The notes under the pieces: model-generated
Told to the model about the DNA's origin: nothing
The model's input: only the letters and a program-made list of their open reading frames with translations
Databases searched by the model: none
Made by a program: the position numbers and the translations under genes
From: Streptomyces shenzhenensis
GTDB lineage: Bacteria > Actinomycetota > Actinomycetes > Streptomycetales > Streptomycetaceae
Length of the DNA stretch: 64,000 nt
Assembly: GCF_021462265.1 (NCBI RefSeq)
Contig: NZ_JAJONF010000042.1
Location: 1-64,000 of the forward strand
Direction of reading: 5' to 3'
Part shown: positions 23,859-32,646 of the stretch, in pieces
Position numbering within the stretch: the stretch's first letter is position 1
Layout of the letters: every line of letters begins with the position of its first letter

Positions 23859-25295
23859 TCAGGCGGGCGCGAAGCGCACCTTCGCCGTCCCCGGGTCGGC
23901 CTCGGTGAGGCGCACCGGCAGCCGCTCACCCAGCGGGAGCGGCGCGGCGGCCTCGATCCGGCCTATGACGGCGGGCTGCTGCAACAGCACCTTCCCCACG
24001 GTCGGCCGGCGTTGCTCGACCTCCACCACGCAGCCGTCGAAGACCTCACCGACCCGGTCCTTGAGCAGGGCCGCCTCGACGATGTCGACGCACTCCCGCT
24101 CCACCGTGCCGGCCCGGCGCGCCCCTTCGGCCATCTGCTTGGGGAGCGTGTCCAGCGCCATCAGCACCCAGTCGGGCGGGGCCTCGCCGGCCGCCGCCGC
24201 CAGGCACAGCTCGGAGGCGTAGCGGTCGGCGAGGCGGCGCAGCGGCGCGGTGCAGTGGGTGTAGGGGGCGGCGACGGCCGCGTGGACGGGGTTCGGGGGG
24301 AGGACGCCGCCCCGGAAGACCGTGTAGCCGGCGCCGCGCAGGAGGGTGGTGCACTCCTGGAGGAAGGCCGCGTGGCGGGGGCGGCGCGGGTTCAGGGAGC
24401 GGATCAGCGCGGCGTACGAGACATGGTGCGGCCACTCGATGCGCAGCGCGTGCGCGGTACGGCGCAGCCGGGCCACCGCGCCGTCCGGGGCGGTCGGCAG
24501 GGTGCGCAGCACGCCGGTGCCGTAGGCCAGCATCAGGTCGGCGGCGGCCATGCCGGTGAGCAGGGAGATCTGGGCGTTCCAGGCGTCGGCGGGCAGCGGG
24601 GCGCGGTAGCTGAGCTCGTAGGTGTGGTCGTACTCGACGATCTCCTGCTCGGGCACGTTGAGGGAGATGCCGCCGCGTTCCACCTCCAGGCGTTCGCGGG
24701 CCTCGCCGATCTCCCTGAGCAGGGCGACGGGCTCCTCCGCGGTGCCGTCGTCGATCTGCTTCTGCACGCCCGCGTAGTCCAGCTTGGCCCGGCTGCGGAC
24801 GAGGGCCCGGCGGACGTCGGCGGTCAGGGTCCGCCCAGCGCCGTCCAGGTCGATGGTCCACAGCACGGCCGGGCAGGTCTGGCCGGGGAGCAGGCTGGCC
24901 GCGCCCTCGCTGAGGACGGCGGGGTGCAGGGGGATTCTCTCGTCGGGGAAGTAGAGGGTGTTCACGCGGTGGTGCGCCTCGGAGTCCAGCGCGCCGCCGG
25001 GTACGACGAAGGCGGCGACGTCGGCGATGGCGTACCGGACGCGGTAGCCGCCGTCGTGCCGGGACAGGTGCATCGCCTGGTCGAGGTCGTTCGCGGTGGG
25101 CGGGTCGACCGTGAAGAAGGGGATGTCGGTGGCGTCGTGCCCCGGCACGGCCGGGAACCTGGCGACGCCCTCGGCCTCCGCGATGACCTCGGGCGGGAAG
25201 GTCTCGGGGACATGGAGGTCGGCCCGGAGCGCGGCGAGGGCGGTCCGGAGGGGGGCCTCGGGGGCACCCTTGACACGGATGTGGCGGCGGGGCAT
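23859..25295 (-). CDS. RNB-domain 3'-5' exoribonuclease
   Basis: 478 aa. The RNB catalytic motif FFTVDPPTANDLDQAMHLS supplies the metal-binding aspartates. YRVRYAIADVAAFV, INTLYFPDERIPL-like and HCTAPLRRLADRYASELCL complete the RNase II signature. It is shorter than E. coli RNase II (~640 aa), lacking N-terminal cold-shock domains, as is usual in actinobacterial RNB proteins. It degrades single-stranded RNA from the 3' end. It is convergent with the monooxygenase gene. Confidence 0.9.
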   Translation of the reverse strand: MPRRHIRVKGAPEAPLRTALAALRADLHVPETFPPEVIAEAEGVARFPAVPGHDATDIPFFTVDPPTANDLDQAMHLSRHDGGYRVRYAIADVAAFVVPGGALDSEAHHRVNTLYFPDERIPLHPAVLSEGAASLLPGQTCPAVLWTIDLDGAGRTLTADVRRALVRSRAKLDYAGVQKQIDDGTAEEPVALLREIGEARERLEVERGGISLNVPEQEIVEYDHTYELSYRAPLPADAWNAQISLLTGMAAADLMLAYGTGVLRTLPTAPDGAVARLRRTAHALRIEWPHHVSYAALIRSLNPRRPRHAAFLQECTTLLRGAGYTVFRGGVLPPNPVHAAVAAPYTHCTAPLRRLADRYASELCLAAAAGEAPPDWVLMALDTLPKQMAEGARRAGTVERECVDIVEAALLKDRVGEVFDGCVVEVEQRRPTVGKVLLQQPAVIGRIEAAAPLPLGERLPVRLTEADPGTAKVRFAPA

Positions 25296-25384
25296 GGGAA
25301 GAGGGTAGTCACAGCAGGCCGGTGCGGCGTCTTACCCTGGCGCGAAGCGTTGATGACGAACGCCGATGACGAAGAGGAGTACCC

Positions 25385-26167
25385 GTGCTGGTCCTGCTGC
25401 CGCCCTCGGAAGGCAAGGCGTCCCCGGGCCGTGGGGCCCCGCTGAAGCCGGAGTCGCTGTCCCTGCCGGGGCTCGCGGCGGCGCGCGAGGCCGTGCTCGC
25501 CGAACTGGTCGATCTGTGCGCCGGTGACGAGGAGAAGGCCCGCGAGGTGCTCGGGCTGAGCGAGGGGCTGCGCGGCGAGGTCGCGAAGAACGCGGCGCTG
25601 CGGACCGCGGGCACCCGGCCGGCCGGGGAGATCTACACGGGGGTGCTGTACGACGCCCTCGGCCTGGCCTCCCTGGACGCGGCCGCGAAGCGGCGGGCCG
25701 CGCGGTCGCTGCTGGTCTTCTCGGGGCTGTGGGGTGCGGTCCGGGTGACGGACCGGATCCCGTCGTACCGCTGCTCGATGGGGGTGCGGCTGCCGGGGCT
25801 GGGCGCGCTCGGCACGCACTGGCGGGGGCCGATGGCCGAGGTGCTGCCGGAGGCGGCCGGGACGGGGCTGGTGCTGGACCTGCGGTCGGCGGCGTACGCG
25901 GCCGCGTGGAAGCCGAAGGGCGACGTGGCCGCGCGGACGGCGACCGTGCGGGTGCTGCACGCGCCGACGCGGAAGGTGGTCAGCCACTTCAACAAGGCGA
26001 CGAAGGGGCGGATGGTACGGAGCCTGCTGGCCGCCGGGATCACGCCGGCCGGCCCGGGGGAGCTGGTGGAGGCGCTGCGGGAGCTGGGATACGAGGTGGA
26101 GGCGCAGGCACCCGCGAAGGCGGGGCAGGCGTGGGCGCTGGATGTGCTGGTGACCGAGGTGCACTGA
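25385..26167 (+). CDS. yaaA: YaaA/UPF0246 peroxide-stress protein
   Basis: 260 aa from a GTG preceded by GAGGAG. The start MLVLLPPSEGKASPGRGAPL, YTGVLYDALGL, LVFSGLWGAVRVTDRIPSYR and VSHFNKATKGRMVR are the family signatures. In E. coli YaaA limits free iron during peroxide stress and binds DNA. Function in Streptomyces is inferred from the family. Confidence 0.9.
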   Translation: MLVLLPPSEGKASPGRGAPLKPESLSLPGLAAAREAVLAELVDLCAGDEEKAREVLGLSEGLRGEVAKNAALRTAGTRPAGEIYTGVLYDALGLASLDAAAKRRAARSLLVFSGLWGAVRVTDRIPSYRCSMGVRLPGLGALGTHWRGPMAEVLPEAAGTGLVLDLRSAAYAAAWKPKGDVAARTATVRVLHAPTRKVVSHFNKATKGRMVRSLLAAGITPAGPGELVEALRELGYEVEAQAPAKAGQAWALDVLVTEVH

Positions 26168-26168
26168 T

Positions 26169-26216
26169 GCGCTGATACATCAGAGCGCTGATACATCGGA
26201 GCGCTGATGCGTTGAT
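26169..26216. repeat. Three tandem 16-bp repeats
   Basis: GCGCTGATACATCAGA, GCGCTGATACATCGGA and a diverged third copy follow the yaaA stop directly. They look like slippage-derived tandem repeats; no function is evident. Confidence 0.6.
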
Positions 26217-26238
26217 GCTCTGGAGTACGGAAGCACCG

Positions 26239-26267
26239 AAGGCCGTTGCAGCATGCGCAACGGCCTT
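26239..26267. terminator. Hairpin terminator after yaaA
   Basis: AAGGCCGTTGC pairs with GCAACGGCCTT around a 7-nt loop, followed by T residues. It separates yaaA from eda. Confidence 0.7.
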
Positions 26268-26301
26268 TGCGCGCTTTGCATCACCTCGGCAGGATGGCGC
26301 C

Positions 26302-26940
26302 ATGCCCACCTCGCTGCTGGATCTCGCGCCCGTCGTGCCCGTCGTCGTCATCGAGGACGCCGCCGATGCGGTGCCGCTGGCGCGGGCGCTGGTGGCGGGC
26401 GGGCTGCCGGTCATCGAGGTGACCCTGCGCACGCCGGCCGCGCTCGACGCCGTCCGGGCCGTCGCCGGTGCGGTGCCGGACGCGGTGGTCGGGGCGGGGA
26501 CCGTGCTGACGCCGGAGCAGGTGACGCTCTGCGTGGCGGCCGGGGCGCGGTTTCTCGTCAGCCCGGGATGGACGGACGGGCTGCTGACGGCGATGGCCGC
26601 GTCCGGCGTGCCGTTCCTGCCGGGGGTCTCGACCGCCTCGGAGGTGGTGGCGCTGCTCGAACGCGGGGTGCGGGAGATGAAGTTCTTCCCGGCGCAGGCC
26701 GCCGGCGGCACGGCGTACCTGAAGTCCCTTGCGGGTCCGCTGCCACAGGCCCGGTTCTGCCCGACCGGAGGGATCGGTCCGGACAACGCCCCCGAGTACC
26801 TCGTCCTCCCGAACGTCGGCTGCGTGGGCGGCACCTGGATGGTCCCCGCGGATGCCGTGGCCGCCCGGGACTGGGCCCGCGTCGAGTCGCTGGCCCGGGC
26901 GGCGGCGGGCCTCAGGGACGCAGGTGCGACGTGTCGTTGA
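26302..26940 (+). CDS. eda: KDPG/KHG aldolase
   Basis: 212 aa; AGGA lies 8 nt before this ATG, whereas an upstream in-frame start would run through the terminator. IEVTLRTP supplies the catalytic Glu and REMKFFPAQAAGG the Schiff-base Lys. FLVSPGW and FCPTGGIGPDNAPEYL form the phosphate site. It cleaves 2-keto-3-deoxy-6-phosphogluconate to pyruvate and glyceraldehyde 3-phosphate. Its 3' end overlaps the convergent RNase H/phosphatase gene by 29 bp. Confidence 0.9.
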   Translation: MPTSLLDLAPVVPVVVIEDAADAVPLARALVAGGLPVIEVTLRTPAALDAVRAVAGAVPDAVVGAGTVLTPEQVTLCVAAGARFLVSPGWTDGLLTAMAASGVPFLPGVSTASEVVALLERGVREMKFFPAQAAGGTAYLKSLAGPLPQARFCPTGGIGPDNAPEYLVLPNVGCVGGTWMVPADAVAARDWARVESLARAAAGLRDAGATCR

Positions 26941-28264
26941 AGAGCCGTACGCTCGCGTTGCCGTCCGCGTAGTACGCCACCGCCGACAGCGAGGCCGCCG
27001 ACAGCTCCATGCGGAACAGGGACTGGAGCGGGGCCCCGAGGGCGAGTTGCACGAAGGTCTTGATCGGCGTGACGTGGGTGACGAGGAGGACCGTGCGGCC
27101 CGCGTGGGCCGCGATCAGCTTGTCGCGGGTGGCCGCGATGCGCGCCGCCGTCTCGGCGAAGCTCTCGCCGCCGCCGGTGGGGTGGGCCGACGGGTCGGCC
27201 AGCCAGGCGGTCAGGTCGTCGGGGTGGCGCTCGCGGACCTCGCCGAAGGTGAGGCCCTCCCAGGCGCCGAAGTCCGTCTCCTTGATCCCTTCCTCGACGG
27301 TGACGTCGAGGCCGAGCCGCTCGGCGACGGCCGCGGCGGTCTGCCGGGTGCGGGTGAGGGGAGAGGCGAGGATCGTCTCGATCGTGCCGCGGCGGGCGAG
27401 GGCGTCGGCGACGCGGCGCGCCTGCTCCTGGCCGACGTCGGAGAGGGCGGGGTCGGTGCCGCCGCTGCCGGAGAAGCGCTTCTGGGGGGTGAGGGGGGTT
27501 TCGCCGTGGCGGAGGAGGACGAAGGTGGCGGGGGCGCCCATGTCTGGCGACGCCCAGCCGGAGGTTGGCCGAGGTGCCGTCGCGACATGGCGTGCGGCAC
27601 GGGTGTCGACGGCGGTTTCGTCGGCCGTCGTCACAGTGCCGCCGATCAGGGGCTGGTCGCGCCCACGCGGCGGAGCCGCACATGTCTCGGCCCCGCGCCC
27701 CTGACGGGGCGCCGCCAGTGCCGCACGTGCCTTCGCGGCGCCCGCCGCCGCGTCCCCGGTCGCGCCGGACCGCCCGGGCCCGCGCTCCGCACGGGGCGCG
27801 GAGGCCCGCGCGTCGAGCTCCGCCGTCGACGCCGCGGCCGACCACCGCTCCCCCCGCTTCCCCGCGTCCATCGCCTCGTTCGCCAGCCGGTCCGCGTGCT
27901 TGTTCTGCTCTCGCGGTATCCACTCGTACGTGACCCGGTCCGCCGGGAAGACCCGGGACGCCTCGGCCGCCAGGGGCTTCATGTCGGGGTGTTTGATCTT
28001 CCAGCGGCCGGACATCTGCTCGATGACCAGCTTGGAGTCCATGCGGACGTGGACGGTGGCGGTCGGGTCCAGGGTGTGGGCCGCGCGCAGGCCCGCCAGC
28101 AGGCCGCGGTACTCGGCGACGTTGTTGGTGACGACGCCGAGGTACTCGGCCGCCTCCGTCAGCGTCTCGCCGGTCGCCGCGTCGACGACCACCGCGCCGT
28201 AGCCGGCCGGTCCCGGGTTGCCCCGGGAGCCGCCGTCCGCCTCGACGATGAACTCCCTTGCCAC
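26912..28264 (-). CDS. Bifunctional RNase H / acid phosphatase
   Basis: 450 aa. Residues 1-135 are RNase HI (VEADGGSRGNPGPAGYGA, TNNVAEYRGL, RMDSKLVIEQMSG; acidic residues D10, E51, D76). After a long Ala/Arg-rich linker (about 136-240) comes a histidine phosphatase domain (VLLRHGETPLTPQKRFSG, LLVTHVTPIK). This is the SCO2299-type fusion known from S. coelicolor, which has RNase H and acid phosphatase activity. Such phosphatase domains resemble CobC. The linker contains an in-frame copy of a Streptomyces intergenic repeat at 27648-27713. Confidence 0.92.
   Translation of the reverse strand: MAREFIVEADGGSRGNPGPAGYGAVVVDAATGETLTEAAEYLGVVTNNVAEYRGLLAGLRAAHTLDPTATVHVRMDSKLVIEQMSGRWKIKHPDMKPLAAEASRVFPADRVTYEWIPREQNKHADRLANEAMDAGKRGERWSAAASTAELDARASAPRAERGPGRSGATGDAAAGAAKARAALAAPRQGRGAETCAAPPRGRDQPLIGGTVTTADETAVDTRAARHVATAPRPTSGWASPDMGAPATFVLLRHGETPLTPQKRFSGSGGTDPALSDVGQEQARRVADALARRGTIETILASPLTRTRQTAAAVAERLGLDVTVEEGIKETDFGAWEGLTFGEVRERHPDDLTAWLADPSAHPTGGGESFAETAARIAATRDKLIAAHAGRTVLLVTHVTPIKTFVQLALGAPLQSLFRMELSAASLSAVAYYADGNASVRLFNDTSHLRP
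27648..27713 (-). repeat. REP-like palindromic repeat inside a coding linker
   Basis: On the minus strand this reads GCGCGGGGC…TGCGGCTCCGCCGCGTGGG…, the same family as 49974-50043, with a 24-nt identical core. It contributes …RQGRGAETCAAPPRGRDQP… to the linker of the RNase H/phosphatase without breaking the frame. Confidence 0.65.
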
Positions 28265-28283
28265 GTACGCCCCTTCGGTGTTC

Positions 28284-29027
28284 CTACAGGCCCGACTCGG
28301 CGGTGCGCACCAGGATCCGGCGGCAGTTCTCGCAGCGGACCACGGTGTCGGGCGCGGCCGTGCGGATCTCGTTGAGCTCGGTGATGGCGAGTTCCTGGCG
28401 GCAGCCCTGGCAGGTGCGTGCGTACAGCTTGGCCGCGCCGATGCCGCCCTGCTGCTCGCGCAGTTTGTCGTACAGCTTGAGGAGGTCGGCCGGGACCGAG
28501 CCCGCGATGACCTCGCGTTCCTTGGTCACCGTCGCCGCCTCGGCGTCGATCTCGGCGGACGCGGCGTTGCGGCGCGCGGTCGCGTCGTCGATCCGGCCCT
28601 GGACCGATCCGACCCGCTCGGTCAGCTCGGCGACCCGCTCCTGCACGGACTCGCGGCGCTCCATGACCTCCAGGACGATGTCCTCCAGATCGCCCTGGCG
28701 CTTGGCGAGGGAGACGATCTCCTTCTGGAGGTTCTCCAGGTCCTTCGGGGAGGTGACCGCGCCGGAGTCCAGGCGCTGCTGGTCGCGGGCGGCGCGCTGG
28801 CGCACCTGGTCCACGTCCTGCTCGGCCTTGGTCTGCTCGCGAGCGGTGTCGCTCTCCTCGGTCTGCGCGGCCACGAGCAGGTCGCGCAGCTGGGTGAGGT
28901 CCTTGGACAGCGACTCGATCTCGGCGTGCTCGGGCAGCGACCTCCGCCGGTGCGCCAGCTGCTGGAGGCGTACGTCCAGGGCCTGGACGTCGAGGAGTCG
29001 GATCTGGTCGGCGGGCGCGGCGTTCAG
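28284..29027 (-). CDS. C4-type zinc-ribbon coiled-coil protein, CTG start
   Basis: 247 aa. Residues ~10-190 are a long heptad-rich coiled coil (VRQRAARDQQRLDSGAV, LQKEIVSLAKRQGDLEDIV). The C-terminus has CQGCRQELAITELNEIR…VVRCENCRRIL, a CxxC…CxxC zinc ribbon. I place the start at CTG (29027): GGAG lies 7 nt upstream, the codon overlaps the Nif3 stop (CTGA), and the next residues NAAPADQIRLLDVQ begin the family. No ATG, GTG or TTG occurs in frame nearby. Function unknown; it is coupled to Nif3 in many actinobacteria. Confidence 0.85.
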   Translation of the reverse strand: MNAAPADQIRLLDVQALDVRLQQLAHRRRSLPEHAEIESLSKDLTQLRDLLVAAQTEESDTAREQTKAEQDVDQVRQRAARDQQRLDSGAVTSPKDLENLQKEIVSLAKRQGDLEDIVLEVMERRESVQERVAELTERVGSVQGRIDDATARRNAASAEIDAEAATVTKEREVIAGSVPADLLKLYDKLREQQGGIGAAKLYARTCQGCRQELAITELNEIRTAAPDTVVRCENCRRILVRTAESGL

Positions 29028-29863
29028 TTGGGGGCTCCAAGGGACGGTGAGTGGCTGGTCCAGGGGTCGGTGACCGTCTTGGAGACGTGCACCCGCAGGT
29101 CCCAGCCGTGGCGGTCGGAGATCTCGTCGAGTTGGGTGGCGGCCAGCTCGCACCAGGGCCATTCGGTGGCCCAGTGTGCCGCGTCGAGCAGCACGAGGGG
29201 GCTTTGGGCGACCGCTTCCGACGCCGGGTGGTGGCGCAGGTCGGCGGTGAGGAAGGCGTCCACGCCGGCGGCGCGTACGACGTCGAAGAGGCTGTCGCCG
29301 GAGCCGCCGCTGACGGCGACCGTGCGCACCAGGGCCTCGGGGTCGCCGGCGACGCGGATGCCCTGTGCGGTGGCGGGGAGCCGGGCCGCGGCGCGGTCCG
29401 CCAGCTCCCGGACGGTGACGGGGTGGTCCAGTTCGCAGACCCGGCCGAGGCCCCGGCGGCCGTCCGGGTCGGTGGGGTCCGGGACGAGGGGCCGTACGAC
29501 CCGCAGGTCCAGGGCGCCCGCGAGCGCGTCGGAGACGCCCGGGTCGGCGGTGTCGGCGTTGGTGTGGGCGACGTGCAGCGCGATGTCGTTCTTGATCAGG
29601 GTGTGCACGACGCGGCCCTTGAAGTGGGAGGCCGCGACCGTCGTCGTACCGCGCAGGTAGAGGGGGTGGTGGGTGACCAGCAGGTCGGCGCCGAGTTTCA
29701 CCGCCTCGTCGACGATGTCCTGGACCGGGTCGACGGCGAAGAGGACACGCGTGACCTCCTGGCCGGGGTCGCCCACGACCGTACCGACCGCGTCCCAGGA
29801 CTCGGCCCGCTCGGCGGGCCACAGCTTCTCCAGCGCGGCGATGACTTCTGACAGACGGGGCAC
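29024..29863 (-). CDS. Nif3-like dinuclear metal center protein
   Basis: 279 aa. LLVTHHPLYLRG and ALHVAHTNADTA carry conserved metal-binding His and Asp residues of the NIF3/YbgI family (GTP cyclohydrolase I type 2 fold). GGSGDSLFDVVRAAGVDAFLTADLRHH completes the site. The biochemical role is unsettled. Its stop overlaps the start of the zinc-ribbon gene, so the two are translationally coupled. Confidence 0.9.
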   Translation of the reverse strand: MPRLSEVIAALEKLWPAERAESWDAVGTVVGDPGQEVTRVLFAVDPVQDIVDEAVKLGADLLVTHHPLYLRGTTTVAASHFKGRVVHTLIKNDIALHVAHTNADTADPGVSDALAGALDLRVVRPLVPDPTDPDGRRGLGRVCELDHPVTVRELADRAAARLPATAQGIRVAGDPEALVRTVAVSGGSGDSLFDVVRAAGVDAFLTADLRHHPASEAVAQSPLVLLDAAHWATEWPWCELAATQLDEISDRHGWDLRVHVSKTVTDPWTSHSPSLGAPN

Positions 29864-30050
29864 GGGAAAAGGCTACCTGCCTGTTCCCCGGGGGTGTACC
29901 TGCTCGCCCCCGGGAGACGACGGACAGCACACCGGGCCCTGTTTCCTCAGGCGAATCGTCCGGCGTGCACCCGTATGTGTGAAGCCACGGGAAGCCGCAT
30001 CCCCGCCTGTGCGTACGAAAACTAGCTTCGTGGCCGGAGGTGACCGAACG

Positions 30051-31364
30051 ATGACGGCCTGTGCGATCGAACCTTCGGCTGCGGACGAGGACGACAGCGC
30101 GCCGGGGGCGGGCTGCGTGATCACGGTGGACGGCGCGTACGCGGCCCGGCTGGCTCAGCGGGGAGGTTCCTGGTACCCGGAGCGCTGGACGCTGGACGGC
30201 CCCGAGCCCTACGCCGTGGCCCTCCCCGGCAACCAGCCGGAGGAGCCGGACACGGAGGTGCAGCCGATGGGCGACGGGCGGGTGCTCATCCGGCGGCGGG
30301 TGGACGGGCGGCACCACTTCGCCCTGCTGTACCCGACCGGGCCGGGCACCGGCGAGCTGCCGCTGGGCGCGGTGGAGAGCCCGGACGAGGGTGCCTCGCT
30401 GCGGCTGCTGCCGCCGGCGCCCGGGGGTGCGCGGGCGTACGCGCTGGCCGTGGGGCCGCGTTCGTCCGCCGTCTGGCTGGTGACGGGCGGGGCCTTCGGG
30501 CCGGAGCTGCTCGCGGTGGTGCCGGGGCGGTGTTCGGGCGGGGTCTGGCTGGACCGGGCCGGGCGGTTGCTGGCCCTGGACCGGGAGCTGGGCGGCCGGA
30601 CCAAGGCCGTCGTGGTCGATCTGGAGCGGGGCGGCGAGGTGTCGCCGCTGCTGCAGATCGCGGCGGACAGCGACGACCGGCTGCTGCTCGCCGACCCGGA
30701 CAGCGGGCTGATCCTGGTCGGCTCGGACGCGCCCAGCCCCGGGCAGGAACGATTGGGCTGGGGTGTCCTCGGCAGCACGCTGCCGGTGCGCTTTCCGGAG
30801 AGCCTGCGGCTGCCGCGGTGTCCGGGCTGCGTGGTGACGCCGTTCGCCGTGCAGCCGGGGCAGGTGCTGACGCCGGAGAGCTGCGGGGTGGCGCTGGGCA
30901 TCGCCGGTCCGCTCGGCAGCTGGGTGGGGGTCTGGCGGCCGAGAGACCGCGAGATGTGTCATCTCCCGGCGCCCGAGGGGTGGTTGACGGGGGCGGGGGT
31001 GTGGACGCGGGACGGCGTGCTGCGGCTGCCCTTCGCCACGGGGGAGGTGCCGTGCGGGGTGGCGGTGACGGCGCCCTGGGGAGAGACGGGGGGATGGGGG
31101 GAGACGAGGGAGTACTGGGCCCCCGGGGAGACGGGGGAGTTCGGGGGCCGGGAGGAGACGAGGGGGCTCGGGCGCCGGGAGGAGTCGAGGGAGCACCGGG
31201 GCCCCGGGGGTCCGGCGGGGCACTGGGGCCCGGGGGATCCGGTTCATGGCGGCGCGGCCTCTTGGGCGTCGGACACACCCGGAAAGCCGACGGAACCGGA
31301 GCCTCCACAACCGCCTGCGGCCCGGCCCGTGCCCCTGCAACAGGCGCCCCTGGCCCGCTTGTAA
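30051..31364 (+). CDS. Conserved hypothetical protein, beta-propeller-like
   Basis: 437 aa; GGAGG lies 10 nt before the ATG. The first ~330 residues alternate short beta segments (GRVLIRRRVDGRHHFALLYP, RAYALAVGPRSSAVWLVTGG, RLLALDRELGGRTKAVVVDL), which suggests a propeller without a recognisable repeat signature. Two CxxC/Cys sites occur (PRCPGC). The last ~85 residues are low complexity, rich in GET, GRREE, GP and Pro, coming from slippage-prone GGGGGAGACG-type DNA. No signal peptide. Function unknown. Confidence 0.7.
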   Translation: MTACAIEPSAADEDDSAPGAGCVITVDGAYAARLAQRGGSWYPERWTLDGPEPYAVALPGNQPEEPDTEVQPMGDGRVLIRRRVDGRHHFALLYPTGPGTGELPLGAVESPDEGASLRLLPPAPGGARAYALAVGPRSSAVWLVTGGAFGPELLAVVPGRCSGGVWLDRAGRLLALDRELGGRTKAVVVDLERGGEVSPLLQIAADSDDRLLLADPDSGLILVGSDAPSPGQERLGWGVLGSTLPVRFPESLRLPRCPGCVVTPFAVQPGQVLTPESCGVALGIAGPLGSWVGVWRPRDREMCHLPAPEGWLTGAGVWTRDGVLRLPFATGEVPCGVAVTAPWGETGGWGETREYWAPGETGEFGGREETRGLGRREESREHRGPGGPAGHWGPGDPVHGGAASWASDTPGKPTEPEPPQPPAARPVPLQQAPLARL

Positions 31365-31468
31365 CGAACTAGCACCGGTCGGCGTGCCCGCCTGGATCCG
31401 CCCCGCGGTGGGCCCGATAAAATCGCCGGGCTGTAGAAAAGATCATGTTGACGGGGTGAATTCTTCCG

Positions 31469-31621
31469 ATGAGCGACGCCAGCACGTCCCAGCCGCTGTC
31501 CGCCGACCTTCAGGAAATGGGCGGCCACGGCAAGCACCGCGGTCACGTCTCGGGCCAGGACAACGAAACGGCCCCCAGCGGCCGGCACCGCAAGCCGGAG
31601 CCGGCCGAGACCGCGGCCTGA
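31469..31621 (+). CDS. Small basic/hydrophilic protein, 50 aa
   Basis: Reads MSDASTSQPLSADLQEMGGH… and ends …RKPEPAETAA. It is a compact ORF with Streptomyces codon bias, a GGGGTGAA element upstream, and a 23-bp terminator 10 bp after the stop. Similar GKHRG/GRHRK peptides occur in streptomycetes as I recall. Function unknown. Confidence 0.55.
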   Translation: MSDASTSQPLSADLQEMGGHGKHRGHVSGQDNETAPSGRHRKPEPAETAA

Positions 31622-31630
31622 CGGGACGAC

Positions 31631-31680
31631 ACGTACGACGGCGGCTCCGCCCCTTCGGGGGCGGAGCCGCCGTCGTACGT
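31631..31680. terminator. 23-bp UUCG-loop bidirectional terminator
   Basis: A perfect 23-bp stem closed by a TTCG tetraloop sits between the convergent small-protein gene and the SDR operon, serving both strands. It is the strongest hairpin in the window. Confidence 0.9.
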
Positions 31681-31681
31681 C

Positions 31682-32632
31682 CTACTGCCGCTTCAGCCCC
31701 AGCACCTCGGCCGCCGCGAACGTCTCCCCCGCCGGCCGGTCCGCGTAGTGCGGGGTGAGCAGGGCGTCGAGTTCGTCGTAGTTGAAGGTGTCCTGCTTGC
31801 TGTCGAACTTGGCCTGGACGCGCGGGCGTTCGACAATCGCGACCATGCCGCCGTGCACGACGAGCAGTTGCCCGTTGATCCGTGCGGCGGCCGGCGAGGC
31901 CAGGTAGCCGACGAGCGGGGCGACGTGCTCGGGGGCGAGCGGGTCGACTCCCTCGGCCGGCTGCTCGAACCCGGCGAAGACGTCCTCGGTCATCCGGGTG
32001 CGGGCGCGCGGGCAGATCACGTTGGCGGTGACGCCGTACTTGGCGAGGGCGAGGGCGGTGGAGGTGGTCAGGCCGACGATGCCGCCTTTCGCGGCCGCGT
32101 AGTTGGGCTGGCCCGCGGAGCCGGCGAGAAAGGCCTCGGAGGAGGTGTTCACGATCCGGCCGTAGACCTTCTCGCCCCCGGCCGCCTTGGAGCGGTCCCG
32201 CCAGTGCGCCGCCGCGAAGTGGGTGGTGTTGAAGTGGCCCTTGAGATGGACCCTGATCACCGAGTCCCACTCGTCCTCGGTCATGGAGAAGACCATGCGG
32301 TCGCGCAGGATCCCGGCGTTGTTGACGAGGATGTCCAGCTTTCCGTAGTGGGTCGTCGCCAGGGTGATCAGGTCGCGCGCCTGTGCGAAGTCGGCGACGT
32401 CCCCGGTGTGGGCGACCGCCCGGCCACCCGCCGCGCGGATCTCCTCGGCGACCTGCTCGGCGGGCGCCGCGGACGGCGCCCCCGAACCGTCCCGGCCCGG
32501 CCGGCCGAAGTCGTTGACGACGACGTCGGCGCCCAGCCGGGCCAGTTCGAGCGCCTCGGCCCGGCCCAGCCCCCGGCCCGCGCCGGTGACGATCGCGCTG
32601 AGCCCTTCGAGCGGCCTGTGCGGCATCGACAT
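31682..32632 (-). CDS. SDR-family 3-hydroxyacyl/steroid dehydrogenase
   Basis: 316 aa; GAGGAGGG lies 8 nt before the ATG. Classical SDR with extended C-terminus: TGAGRGLG (16-23), NNAG (104-107), Ser near 164, Y178 and K182 (NYAAAK). The length and N-terminal part match the dehydrogenase unit of peroxisomal multifunctional enzyme 2 and mycobacterial Hsd4A. It probably oxidises 3-hydroxyacyl-CoA, perhaps steroid side-chain intermediates. It is the last gene of a MaoC-ADH-SDR operon (14-bp gap to ADH) with a KstR-like box upstream. Physiological substrate is inferred. Confidence 0.82.
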   Translation of the reverse strand: MSMPHRPLEGLSAIVTGAGRGLGRAEALELARLGADVVVNDFGRPGRDGSGAPSAAPAEQVAEEIRAAGGRAVAHTGDVADFAQARDLITLATTHYGKLDILVNNAGILRDRMVFSMTEDEWDSVIRVHLKGHFNTTHFAAAHWRDRSKAAGGEKVYGRIVNTSSEAFLAGSAGQPNYAAAKGGIVGLTTSTALALAKYGVTANVICPRARTRMTEDVFAGFEQPAEGVDPLAPEHVAPLVGYLASPAAARINGQLLVVHGGMVAIVERPRVQAKFDSKQDTFNYDELDALLTPHYADRPAGETFAAAEVLGLKRQ

Positions 32633-32646
32633 GCGGCGGACCCTCC

